NCBI RefSeq assembly: GCF_001668675.1 | Contig: NZ_LZKQ01000324.1 | Coordinates: 1-56,952 of the forward strand | DNA length: 56,952 nt | Direction of reading: 5' to 3' | DNA from: Mycobacterium asiaticum | Lineage (GTDB): Bacteria; Actinomycetota; Actinomycetes; Mycobacteriales; Mycobacteriaceae | Shown: positions 25,808-33,548 of the stretch, in pieces | Position numbering within the stretch: the first letter of the stretch is position 1 | Layout of the letters: every line of letters begins with the position of its first letter | Notes under the pieces: model-generated | Seen by the model: the letters and a program-made list of their open reading frames with translations, nothing else | Databases searched by the model: none | Told to the model about the DNA's origin: nothing | Translations under genes and position numbers: made by a program

Positions 25808-27922
25808 ATGAACTTTGCCGTGCTGCCGCCGGAGATCACCTCGGCACAGCTCTTCGCCGGCGCGGGGACGGGGCCGATGCTCGCGGCCGCTGCGGCCTGG
25901 GACGGGCTGGCGGCCGAGTTGGGTTCGGCCGCGTCGTCCTTCGGGGCAGTGACGTCGGGGCTGACCGCGGCATCGTGGCAGGGTGCCGCGGCGTCGGCGA
26001 TGATGGCGGCGGCGACGCCGTACTCGCTGTGGCTGAGCGCGACCGCCGCCCACGCCGAGCTCGCGGCCGGGCAGGCCAAGGCGGTGGCTTCGGTGTTCGA
26101 AGCGGCTCGAACGGCGATTGTGCATCCAGAGTTTGTTTCCGCCAACCGAAGTCAGCTCGTGGCGTTGGTGCGGTCGAACCTGTTCGGGTTCAATGCCCCG
26201 GCGATCGCCGCCGTCGAGGCGGTTTACGAGCAGATGTGGGCCCAGGACGTGACGGCCATGTCCAGCTACTACAGCGGCGTCGTGGCGGCGGCCGAGCAAC
26301 TGGTGCCGTTTCAGCAGGTGCTGGGGCAGCTGAACCTGGGCATCGGGAACATCGGCAGCTTCAACCTCGGCAGCGGCAACACCGGCAGCTTCAACATCGG
26401 TGGCGGCAACAGCGGCGGAAGCAATTTCGGCCTGGGTAACTACGGCTCGTTCAACATCGGCGCCGGCAACGGGAACGCCGTCCTGGGGGCGGTTGGCAAA
26501 CCCTATCCGGGCGCGGCGTCCTACAACTTCGGCCTGGGCAATATCGGTTCGTTCAATGTCGGCGTCGGCAACGTCGGCACCGGAAACATCGGGTTCGGCA
26601 ACGGAAACCTGGCCACCGCCGTCGCCGGTATCCCAGGGGCGTTCAACGTCGGCCTCAGCAACCTCGGCAGCAACAACTTCGGCGTAGGGAACGTCGGCCT
26701 GAACAACATCGGCCTCGGCAACGTCGGCAACAACAACATCGGTATCGGGCTCAACGGCAACAATCAGATCGGCATTGGCGGTTTCAACGCCAACAACGTC
26801 GGCTGGAACGTCGGGCTGGGCAACAACGGCAGTTTCAACTTCGGGCTGGCCAATACGGGCGACGGCAATTTCGGCTTCGCGAACACCGGCAACGGCAACA
26901 TCGGGATCGGCCTCACCGGGGACCATCAGATCGGGTTCGGCGGCTTCAACTCCGGCAGCGGCAATGTCGGACTGTTCAACTCGGGCAGCGGCAATGTCGG
27001 ACTGTTCAACTCGGGCACCGCGAACTGGGGGCTGGGCAACACCGGCAGCCAGAACCTGGGTTTGCTGAATTCGGGTGTGGCCGATACCGGTATCGGCAAC
27101 AGCGGCTCCACCAACACCGGTCTGTTCAACGCGGGCGGCTTCAACACCGGGTCGTTCAACGCGGGCAGCACCAACATGGGCCTGGCGAACGCCGGCAATG
27201 GCAACCTGGGCGCCTTCAACTCCGGTGGCACCTCGCTGTTCGGCCACAATGTCGGGTTCTTCAACGCCGGCAATCACAATGTGGGGTCGTTCAACGCCGG
27301 GTTCGGCAATGTGGGCTGGTCGAACACCGGCATCAGCAACACCGGCGGCTTCAACGCCGGCGGCAACGGCAGTGATCCCGTGTTCGGACAGGGCAACATC
27401 GGCGAGGCCGGCAACACCGGGTTCTTCAACACCGGCTTCACCAACACCGGGTTGTTCAATTCGGGCAACACCAACACCGGTCTGTGGAATGCCGGCAACG
27501 TCAACACCGGCTTCGGCGGGATCGGAAGTTACAGCGGCAACTCGGGATTCGGTAACTCAGGGACCGGCAACTCCGGGTTCTTCAACGTCGGCGACTACAA
27601 CTCGGGCCTGTCCAACTCGGCTAGCGGCGGGTACAGCTCGGGTTGGAGCAATGCCGGCGGCGGCGAAGACAACGTGGGCTTCTTCAACGCCAGCGACGGC
27701 GGCACCAACACCGGATTCTTCAACGGCGGAGCCGGCGGCTTGCAGGTGGGCTTCTTCAACGCCGGTAATCACGACATCGGTTTCGGAAACGTGGGCTATT
27801 ACAACACCGGCTTTTTGAACTCCGGTCAGCACAGTTCGGGTGTCGGCAACACCGGCCCCGCCGCCGATTCCGGCGGCTTCAACGCGGGCGTCGGCCAATC
27901 CGGCTTCTTCAACCGCGGATAG
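25808..27922 (+). CDS. PPE family protein, MPTR subfamily
   Basis: A 704-residue PPE protein. The N-terminal helical PPE domain (about 1-175) starts MNFAVLPPEI with the Pro-Pro-Glu at 7-9 and contains the W-x-G turn ASWQG. From about residue 176 to the end it consists of NxGxGNxG-type major polymorphic tandem repeats (FNxGxxNTG, GNVGLFNSG and similar). Such proteins are exported by ESX/type VII systems and end up at the cell surface; long Asn-Gly repeats form beta-helix-like solenoids. The ATG at 25808 follows a G-rich ribosome site. No PE partner gene is next to it, and as I recall M. tuberculosis has no PPE gene between Rv1219c and Rv1220c, so this looks like an insertion particular to this lineage. 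Confidence 0.95.
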   Translation: MNFAVLPPEITSAQLFAGAGTGPMLAAAAAWDGLAAELGSAASSFGAVTSGLTAASWQGAAASAMMAAATPYSLWLSATAAHAELAAGQAKAVASVFEAARTAIVHPEFVSANRSQLVALVRSNLFGFNAPAIAAVEAVYEQMWAQDVTAMSSYYSGVVAAAEQLVPFQQVLGQLNLGIGNIGSFNLGSGNTGSFNIGGGNSGGSNFGLGNYGSFNIGAGNGNAVLGAVGKPYPGAASYNFGLGNIGSFNVGVGNVGTGNIGFGNGNLATAVAGIPGAFNVGLSNLGSNNFGVGNVGLNNIGLGNVGNNNIGIGLNGNNQIGIGGFNANNVGWNVGLGNNGSFNFGLANTGDGNFGFANTGNGNIGIGLTGDHQIGFGGFNSGSGNVGLFNSGSGNVGLFNSGTANWGLGNTGSQNLGLLNSGVADTGIGNSGSTNTGLFNAGGFNTGSFNAGSTNMGLANAGNGNLGAFNSGGTSLFGHNVGFFNAGNHNVGSFNAGFGNVGWSNTGISNTGGFNAGGNGSDPVFGQGNIGEAGNTGFFNTGFTNTGLFNSGNTNTGLWNAGNVNTGFGGIGSYSGNSGFGNSGTGNSGFFNVGDYNSGLSNSASGGYSSGWSNAGGGEDNVGFFNASDGGTNTGFFNGGAGGLQVGFFNAGNHDIGFGNVGYYNTGFLNSGQHSSGVGNTGPAADSGGFNAGVGQSGFFNRG
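26951..27010 (+). repeat. Near-perfect 30-bp tandem duplication inside the PPE repeats
   Basis: Two consecutive 30-base units (26951-26980, 26981-27010) differ at a single base and each encode SGSGNVGLFN. This is the most exact repeat in the MPTR region and is a likely site of length change by slippage. Confidence 0.85.
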
Positions 27923-27926
27923 CGCC

Positions 27927-28604
27927 TCAGTCGCGAACCGCGGCCAGCAGCCCGTCACCCAGCGGGATCAGGGCGGGCGTCAGGTGCTCGTCCTCCGCGA
28001 TCAGCCGGGCGGCTTCGCGCACCGCGGCCACCTCGGCGTCGCGGGCGCCGGGGTCACCCGCGCGGCCGCCCAGGGCCGCCCGGTGTACCACGATGACCCC
28101 ACCGGAGCGCAGCAGTCGCACGCCCTGCACCACGTACTCGGGCTGGTCGATCGGATCGGCGTCGATGAACACCAGGTCGTAGGACTCGTCGGCGAGCCGG
28201 GTCAGCACTTCCTGGGCCCGGCCGCTGATCAGCCTGGTACGCGACGGCCCGATGTGGGCCTCGGCGAACACCTGCCGGGCCTGCCGGACGAATTCGGGTT
28301 CGATGTCGATGGTGGTCAGGACGCCGTCGTCGCTCATGCCGGATAGCAGCCACAATCCGCTGACGCCCACGCCGGTGCCGACCTCCGCGACTGCCTTGCC
28401 GCCGCTGAGTTTGGCGAGCATGCTCAGCAACGCGCCGACCGCGGGTGTGACGGCGCCCGCGCCACTGTCGACGGCCCGTTCGCGGGCGCCGGTGAGGATC
28501 TCGTCCTCGGAGATCGAGTCTTCGGCGTGCGACACCAGTGATTCGGCCCGGCTTCGGGTCGCCTCACCGGGGGTGTTGGAACCGGAAGTCGGGGTGCCGT
28601 CCAT
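27927..28604 (-). CDS. SAM-dependent O-methyltransferase (Rv1220c-like)
   Basis: A 225-residue class I methyltransferase of the catechol/caffeoyl-CoA O-methyltransferase type. The SAM-binding motif I is AVAEVGTGVGVSGLWLL, motif II contains LTTIDIEPE, and metal-site-like residues occur in FIDADPIDQPEY. The N-terminal SRAESLVSHAEDSISEDEIL is typical of the Rv1220c group. The ATG at 28604 is the best start; the frame is open upstream without resemblance. It converges with the PPE gene, with only 4 bases between stops, and is divergent from sigE. Substrate unknown. Confidence 0.9.
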   Translation of the reverse strand: MDGTPTSGSNTPGEATRSRAESLVSHAEDSISEDEILTGARERAVDSGAGAVTPAVGALLSMLAKLSGGKAVAEVGTGVGVSGLWLLSGMSDDGVLTTIDIEPEFVRQARQVFAEAHIGPSRTRLISGRAQEVLTRLADESYDLVFIDADPIDQPEYVVQGVRLLRSGGVIVVHRAALGGRAGDPGARDAEVAAVREAARLIAEDEHLTPALIPLGDGLLAAVRD

Positions 28605-28745
28605 GTCCGCAGAGTATGCCGAACGGGTGTGGTCGTCCTTCAGGCGCGCCCGGTGGAGCCAAGGGCGACACGCCCGGCCGGCGCACCGCAACCGACCTGA
28701 TTGCACACCCAATATGCGCTGGAAAACGCAGGTAACAGTATGGTT

Positions 28746-28764
28746 TCTCAGCCAAAGCTCAGAC
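28746..28764 (+). promoter_or_regulatory. Candidate MprA box upstream of sigE
   Basis: TCTCAGCC-AAA-GCTCAGAC is a direct repeat of two related 8-mers separated by 3 bases (19 bases total), the layout described for binding sites of the MprA response regulator, which controls sigE in M. tuberculosis. It lies 44 bases upstream of the sigE start. Assignment is by spacing and position only. Confidence 0.4.
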
Positions 28765-28807
28765 TGCTCCTACCTCGCCCACACACGGGTAGGCAACGGT
28801 GAGTCCT

Positions 28808-29587
28808 ATGGAACGCGGCGCACTGTGGGGTGAAGACGACGGGAATGCGGAATGGCATCTCCGTGTTTCGAAAAGTGAGGAAATGCCGATCCTGGGTGTC
28901 AGGAACAAGCAGAAGGAAGTGAACATCACCACCGTGAGCACCACGACCATGTCTCACCCCCAACAGGTGCGCGACGACGACTGGGCTGAGCCGGCTGACA
29001 AGCTGCTCGGCACAGCGATTTTCGATGCGACCGGGGACAAGGCGGCTATGCCGTCCTGGGACGAATTGGTGCGCCAGCACGCCGACCGCGTCTACCGGCT
29101 GGCCTACCGGCTCTCCGGCAACCAGCACGACGCGGAGGACCTGACACAGGAGACGTTCATCCGGGTTTTCCGGTCCGTCCAGAACTACCAGCCGGGCACG
29201 TTCGAAGGCTGGCTACACCGCATCACCACCAACCTGTTCCTCGACATGGTCCGTCGCCGGGCACGTATCCGGATGGAGGCGCTGCCCGACGACTACGACC
29301 GGGTGCCGGCCGACGAGCCGAACCCTGAGCAGATCTACCACGACTCCCGGCTGGGGCCGGACCTGCAGGCCGCGCTGGACTCGCTGCCGCCGGAGTTTCG
29401 CGCCGCGGTCGTGTTGTGTGACATCGAGGGCCTGTCCTACGAGGAGATCGGTGCCACGCTGGGCGTCAAGCTCGGCACCGTGCGCAGCCGGATCCACCGC
29501 GGGCGTCAGGCTCTGCGGGATTACCTGGCCGCCCACCCCGAACACGGGCTGCGTCCCGAGGACCGCGTGCTGAGGTCAGCCAGCTGA
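28808..29587 (+). CDS. sigE: RNA polymerase sigma factor SigE
   Basis: A 259-residue ECF sigma factor that directs transcription under envelope, detergent and heat stress. Region 2 is intact (VRQHADRVYRLAYRLSGNQH, then DAEDLTQETFIRVFRSV), followed by the linker and region 4 (LPPEFRAAVVLCDIEGLSYE, GATLGVKLGTVRSRIHRGRQ). I chose the ATG at 28808 because it leaves 47 residues before MSHPQQ, close to the M. tuberculosis protein; GTG 28799 is possible, and internal starts are known for this gene. The C-terminal tail after HPEHG differs from the M. tuberculosis tail as I recall it. rseA follows after 152 bases. Confidence 0.96.
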   Translation: MERGALWGEDDGNAEWHLRVSKSEEMPILGVRNKQKEVNITTVSTTTMSHPQQVRDDDWAEPADKLLGTAIFDATGDKAAMPSWDELVRQHADRVYRLAYRLSGNQHDAEDLTQETFIRVFRSVQNYQPGTFEGWLHRITTNLFLDMVRRRARIRMEALPDDYDRVPADEPNPEQIYHDSRLGPDLQAALDSLPPEFRAAVVLCDIEGLSYEEIGATLGVKLGTVRSRIHRGRQALRDYLAAHPEHGLRPEDRVLRSAS

Positions 29588-29739
29588 GCAACCTGCGTGG
29601 CCGAATCATCGAATGGCCACTGCATGGTTGCCAACTGGTCCCAAATACCCGGGTTTGAAGGTAGAACATGGTTATCAGGCACAACGTCGCGCTACATTCG
29701 AGATATCCATGGCTCGAAAAGGCGCGAAGGGAGCTGGTG

Positions 29740-30132
29740 ATGGCCGACCGGGGGCAGGTGTTTCGCCGCGCGTTCTCCTGGCTTCCGGCCCAGTTCGCTT
29801 CCCAAAGTGATGCGCCGATAGGTGCGCCGCGCCGCTTCGGGTCGACCGAGCATCTGTCAATAGAGGCCATCGCCGCGTTTGTAGACGGCGAGCTGCGGAT
29901 GAATGCGCACCTGCGCGCCGCGCACCACCTGTCCTTGTGCCCCCAGTGCGCTGCCGAGGTGGAGGACCACAGCCGCGCCCGCGCCGCCCTGCGCGACTCC
30001 CACCCGATCCGGATCCCCAGCTCGCTGCTCGGGCTGCTGTCCGAGATTCCGCATCACCCGCACGAAGATGCGCCCTCGCTGTCGGATGCCTTTGCCGAGC
30101 CCGACGCTCGTGAACAGCGGAAGCGCCGCTAG
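29740..30132 (+). CDS. rseA: Anti-sigma-E factor RseA
   Basis: A 130-residue zinc-associated anti-sigma factor. The ZAS signature His-x3-Cys-x2-Cys is seen in HHLSLCPQCAAE, preceded by the conserved STEHLSIEAIAAFVDGELRM. It binds and inhibits SigE; in M. tuberculosis, phosphorylation and ClpC1P2 proteolysis or thiol oxidation release the sigma factor. The ATG at 29740 has AAGGGAG upstream and gives the family-like start before FRRAFSWLP; an upstream in-frame ATG at 29668 adds residues without resemblance. It lies between sigE and htrA. Confidence 0.94.
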   Translation: MADRGQVFRRAFSWLPAQFASQSDAPIGAPRRFGSTEHLSIEAIAAFVDGELRMNAHLRAAHHLSLCPQCAAEVEDHSRARAALRDSHPIRIPSSLLGLLSEIPHHPHEDAPSLSDAFAEPDAREQRKRR

Positions 30133-30283
30133 CTTGACTTTTGCGACCCCCGGCGGCCTGCGCGCGCGTTCATGTCGACCGTCCAGGATCCGTGGATACT
30201 AGGGTGGACGAACAACCTCGTGCCGGTGTGTCGCTGCGCACATGGCCCGTTATCGGGCTCGAAATGGATCTAGAAGAGGAACC

Positions 30284-31798
30284 GTGACCTCCGACGAAGG
30301 CAAGAACAGCGGCCAGGACACCGAACGGCTGGCGCCGCGGCCCATCTATCGTCCGCCGGTCGACCCCGCCTCGCGGCAAGCGTTCGGGCGTCCGGCCGGC
30401 CAGCAAGGCTCCTTCGTGGCCGAGCGGGTGCGGCCACAGAAGTTTCAGGAACAGTCCGAATTCCGGCCGCACGACAAACCGGCCGACCCGGTGCTGGAAG
30501 AGGCCTTCGGCCGCCCGTTCGGCGGCACCGAGACGCTGCAACGTCACCCCATCGACGCCAGCGCGCTGGCGGCCGAGAAGAACGGCGACCAGCACGACGA
30601 ACCCGATGACCCGTGGCGCGACCCCGGCGCCGCCGCCGCGCTGGGCACCCCGGCGCTACCCGCGCAGGTCAGTCACGGGGAGCTGAAGCACAGCGGCAAA
30701 CTCGGTGTGCGCGACGTGCTGTTCGGCGGCAAGGTCTCTTACCTGGCCCTGGCGGTGCTGCTGCTGATCGCGCTGGTCATCGGTGTGATCGGTGGGGTGA
30801 TCGGCCGCAAGACCGCGGAAGTCGTGGAAGCGTTCACCACCTCGAAGGTGACGCTGTCGACCGCGGGCAACGCCGAGGAGCCGGCCGGCCGGTTCACTCG
30901 GGTCGCAGCCGCCGTCGCCGACTCGGTGGTGACCATCGAGTCCAAGAGCGACCAGGAAGGCATGCAGGGATCGGGCGTCATTATCGACGGCCGCGGCTAC
31001 ATCGTCACCAACAATCACGTGATCTCCGAAGCAGCCAACAACCCCAGCCAGTTCAAGACCACGGTGGTGTTCAACGACGGCAAGGAAGTGCCGGCCAGCC
31101 TGGTCGGTCGCGACCCGAAGACCGACTTGGCGGTGCTCAAGGTCGACAACGTGAACAACCTGAGCGTGGCCCGGCTCGGTGACTCGGACAAGGTGCGGGT
31201 GGGCGACGAAGTGCTGGCTGCGGGCGCTCCGCTGGGCCTGCGCAGCACCGTCACGCACGGCATCATCAGCGCGCTGCACCGCCCCGTCCCGTTGTCGGGT
31301 GAAGGCTCGGACACCGACACCGTCATCGACGCCCTGCAGACCGACGCGTCGATCAACCACGGCAACTCGGGCGGTCCGCTGATCGACATGGACTCGCAGG
31401 TGATCGGCATCAACACCGCCGGCAAGTCGCTGTCCGACAGCGCCAGCGGGCTGGGCTTCGCGATCCCGGTCAACGAGATGAAGCTGGTGGCGCAGACGCT
31501 GATCAAGGACGGCAAGATCCTGCATCCCACGCTGGGCATCTCCACCCGTTCGGTGAGCAACGCGATCGCTTCCGGTGCGCAGGTGGCCAACGTCAAGGCG
31601 GGCGGGCCCGCCCAGAAGGGCGGGATCCTGGAGAACGACGTCATCGTCAAGATCGGCAACCGCAACGTCGCCGACTCCGACGAGGCGGTCGTGGCGACGC
31701 GGCAGCTGACGATCGGCCAGGACGCTCCGATCGAGGTGGTCCGCGACGGTCGGCATGTGACGCTGACGGTCAAACCCGACCCCGATACGAGCCCGTGA
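30284..31798 (+). CDS. htrA: HtrA-family serine protease with PDZ domain
   Basis: About 504 residues. A cytoplasmic N-terminal segment of about 150 residues (Pro/Asp-rich) precedes one transmembrane helix (SYLALAVLLLIALVIGVIGG). Then comes the trypsin-like domain with the triad His in TNNHVIS, Asp in KTDLAVLKV and Ser in NHGNSGGPLID, and a C-terminal PDZ domain (GAQVANVKAGGPAQKGG). It is an extracytoplasmic quality-control protease in the SigE envelope stress response. I favour GTG 30284 because AGAGGA lies immediately upstream; ATG 30242 is the alternative. tatB follows after 52 bases. Confidence 0.94.
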   Translation: MTSDEGKNSGQDTERLAPRPIYRPPVDPASRQAFGRPAGQQGSFVAERVRPQKFQEQSEFRPHDKPADPVLEEAFGRPFGGTETLQRHPIDASALAAEKNGDQHDEPDDPWRDPGAAAALGTPALPAQVSHGELKHSGKLGVRDVLFGGKVSYLALAVLLLIALVIGVIGGVIGRKTAEVVEAFTTSKVTLSTAGNAEEPAGRFTRVAAAVADSVVTIESKSDQEGMQGSGVIIDGRGYIVTNNHVISEAANNPSQFKTTVVFNDGKEVPASLVGRDPKTDLAVLKVDNVNNLSVARLGDSDKVRVGDEVLAAGAPLGLRSTVTHGIISALHRPVPLSGEGSDTDTVIDALQTDASINHGNSGGPLIDMDSQVIGINTAGKSLSDSASGLGFAIPVNEMKLVAQTLIKDGKILHPTLGISTRSVSNAIASGAQVANVKAGGPAQKGGILENDVIVKIGNRNVADSDEAVVATRQLTIGQDAPIEVVRDGRHVTLTVKPDPDTSP

Positions 31799-31824
31799 TG
31801 AGAGCAAGCGCGGCGCGGCCGGGC

Positions 31825-31915
31825 GCAGCGGGTCATCACTCTGCGATCTGATGTTCGCCAACATCGGCTGGGGAGAAATGCTCGTCCTCGTGGTGGTCGG
31901 GCTGGTGGTGCTTGG
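31825..31915 (+). repeat. Left arm of 91-bp perfect inverted repeat (tatB start)
   Basis: This arm spans 26 bases upstream of tatB and its first 65 coding bases. It is the presumed original, since it encodes the conserved TatB N-terminus in context. The reverse complement at 32095-32185 matches base for base; the 179-base spacer is the rest of the normal tatB. Confidence 0.97.
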
Positions 31916-32243
31916 GCCAGAGCGGCTGCCCGGGGCCATTCGGTGGACGGCGGGTGCGCTGCGGCAGGCGCGCGACTACCTCAGTGGCGTGTCCAATCAG
32001 CTGCGTGAGGACATGGGCCCGGAATTCGACGATTTGCGTGGCCAGCTCGGTGAGCTGCAGAAATTGCGGGGGATGACGCCACGCGCCGCACTGACCAAGC
32101 ACCACCAGCCCGACCACCACGAGGACGAGCATTTCTCCCCAGCCGATGTTGGCGAACATCAGATCGCAGAGTGATGACCCGCTGCCGAGAACGCCCCGCC
32201 GCCGGCCCCCGAACGCACGCCGTTCGATACCGACGCCACCTGA
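31851..32243 (+). pseudogene. tatB: tatB, interrupted by an inverted copy of its own 5' end
   Basis: TatB is a Tat translocase subunit: one N-terminal membrane helix, then an amphipathic helix and a variable tail. Here the start is normal (MFANIGWGEMLVLVVVGLVV, then GPERLPGAIRW and an amphipathic helix through LQKLRGMTPRAALTKH). From 32095 the sequence becomes a perfect inverted copy of 31825-31915, encoding HQPDHHEDEHFSPADV and a stop at 32172-32174 (107 residues). After the copy, from 32187, native tail codons resume in the original frame as ENAPPPAPERTPFDTDAT with a stop at 32241-32243. The overall 130-codon span equals the normal gene length, so a tail segment was replaced, not inserted. 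The truncated protein keeps the membrane helix and most of the amphipathic helix, so some function is conceivable. Confidence 0.9.
32095..32185 (-). repeat. Right arm of 91-bp perfect inverted repeat (replaced tatB tail)
   Basis: Exact reverse complement of 31825-31915. On the minus strand it carries a second tatB start codon (32159) followed by the same first 22 residues, then nonsense. Its first bases CCAAGCAC are also what native tatB would have there (codons for Thr-Lys-His), and its last bases GCTGC abut native tail codons, so both ends show short inverted homology to the left arm. Confidence 0.97.
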
Positions 32244-32260
32244 GCTCCGCGGCCGGCGCG

Positions 32261-32320
32261 CCGAGCGTGCGGCTTATGTACCCCTGCCGCGGGTTTTCGG
32301 TGCATAAAGCGCACGCTCGG
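32261..32320. terminator. Bidirectional terminator-like hairpin between tatB and mrp
   Basis: CCGAGCGTGCGGCTTATG pairs with CATAAAGCGCACGCTCGG (16 of 18 positions) around a 24-base loop. It lies 17 bases after the native tatB stop and 31 bases beyond the mrp stop, between convergent genes, so it can end transcription from both sides. Confidence 0.7.
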
Positions 32321-32351
32321 CGATTGGGCCAAAGGTGCCGCGTCGCGCAAC

Positions 32352-33497
32352 CTAGCGGCGGGTCGGGTCCAGGCCGAGTGACATGCCCGCCAGGCCCCTC
32401 CGCCGCGACGACAGGCTGTCGGCGATGCGGGCCAGTTCCTTGCCGACCGCCGAGTCGGGGGTGCTGAGCACCACGGGTACGCCGGCGTCGCCGGCAGCCA
32501 CCAGCGCGGGATCCAGCGGAATCTGACCCAGCAGCGGCACGTCGGCGCCGACTGCCCGGGACAGCCGCTCGGCCACCTGCTGGCCACCGCCCTCGCCGAA
32601 CACGTGGAGCGTGGTGCCGTCCGGCAGCGTGAGGCCGGACATGTTCTCCACCACGCCGACGACGCGCTGGCGGGTCTGGATGGCGATGCTGCCGGCCCGT
32701 TCGGCGACCTCGGCAGCGGCCGCCTGCGGCGTCGTCACCACCAGGATCTCGGCGTTGGGAAGCAGTTGAGCCAGCGAGATCGCGACGTCGCCGGTGCCCG
32801 GCGGCAGGTCGAGCAGCAGCACGTCCAGGTCGCCCCAGTAGACGTCCGCCAGGAACTGCTGCAGCGCGCGGTGCAGCATCGGCCCACGCCACACCACCGG
32901 GGAGTTGTCCTGGGTGAACTGAGCGATCGAGATGACCTTCACGTCGTGCGCGATCGGCGGCAGAATCATCGACTCGACCTGCGTGGGCCGGTCCGTGGTG
33001 CCCATCATGCGGGGGATGGAGTGGCCGTGGATGTCGGCGTCGAGCACGCCGACCGACAGCCCGCGGGCGGCCATCGCGGCGGCCAGGTTGACCGTGACGG
33101 TGGACTTACCGACGCCGCCCTTGCCCGAGGCCACCGCATAGACGCGGGTCAGCGAGCTGGGCTGGGCGAACGGGATGACGGGTTCGGCTGCGTCACCGCG
33201 CAATTGCTTGCGCAACTCGGTGCGCTGTTCGTCGCTCATCACATCCAGGCTGACGCGCACCGCACCGGTGCCGGGGACATCGGCGACCGCCTGGGTGACG
33301 CGCTCGCTGATCTCGGACTTCTTCGGGCAGGCCGCGGTGGTCAGGTAGATCGCGACGTGCACGCCGCCGTCCGGTTCGACGTCGATGCTCTTGACCATCC
33401 CCAGTTCGGTGATGGGGCGTCGCAGTTCGGGGTCGACGACTTTGCCCAGGGCGGCGCGGATGGCCGCAGTCAGGTCGTCGTGGTGGGTTTCAGACAT
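32352..33497 (-). CDS. mrp: Mrp/NBP35-family Fe-S cluster carrier ATPase
   Basis: A 381-residue protein with an N-terminal MIP18/DUF59 domain (about 1-95, KVVDPELRRPITELGMV) and a ParA/MinD-type ATPase domain with the deviant Walker A GKGGVGKST near 125. Later motifs are DADIHGHSIPRMMG and LLLDLPPGTGD. Mrp proteins carry and transfer iron-sulphur clusters in the cytoplasm. A GTG at 33500 and ATG at 33497 are adjacent; I use the ATG. It converges with tatB. As I recall, M. tuberculosis has further genes (Rv1225c to lpqX) between tatB and mrp that are absent here. Confidence 0.95.
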   Translation of the reverse strand: MSETHHDDLTAAIRAALGKVVDPELRRPITELGMVKSIDVEPDGGVHVAIYLTTAACPKKSEISERVTQAVADVPGTGAVRVSLDVMSDEQRTELRKQLRGDAAEPVIPFAQPSSLTRVYAVASGKGGVGKSTVTVNLAAAMAARGLSVGVLDADIHGHSIPRMMGTTDRPTQVESMILPPIAHDVKVISIAQFTQDNSPVVWRGPMLHRALQQFLADVYWGDLDVLLLDLPPGTGDVAISLAQLLPNAEILVVTTPQAAAAEVAERAGSIAIQTRQRVVGVVENMSGLTLPDGTTLHVFGEGGGQQVAERLSRAVGADVPLLGQIPLDPALVAAGDAGVPVVLSTPDSAVGKELARIADSLSSRRRGLAGMSLGLDPTRR

Positions 33498-33548
33498 CAC
33501 CGCCGAGTGTAGGCGGCGCGGACCGGCGCCAGCTCAGGCCGGTCGGTC

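Noticed and set aside
25643..27277. Upstream extension of the TetR regulator's open frame (to about 757 residues)
   Set aside because: It is the antisense of the repetitive PPE gene, which produces long open frames with Val/Ala repeats. The regulator proper starts at 25642.
26330..27922. Repeats that could suggest a CRISPR array
   Set aside because: Repeat units are short, coding, in frame with the PPE protein and not separated by unique spacers of constant length.
30656..31939. 427-residue minus-strand open frame across htrA
   Set aside because: Antisense of HtrA, whose catalytic triad and PDZ domain are clear on the plus strand.
31836..32159. Minus-strand open frame starting with the same residues as TatB
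   Set aside because: It exists only because the right arm is a reverse copy of the tatB start. After 22 residues it is antisense of tatB with no family likeness.
31825..32185. Phase-variable invertible switch for tatB
   Set aside because: Inverting the 179-base spacer between the arms would join the TatB start to antisense sequence, so neither orientation gives an intact protein. No recombinase gene is nearby.
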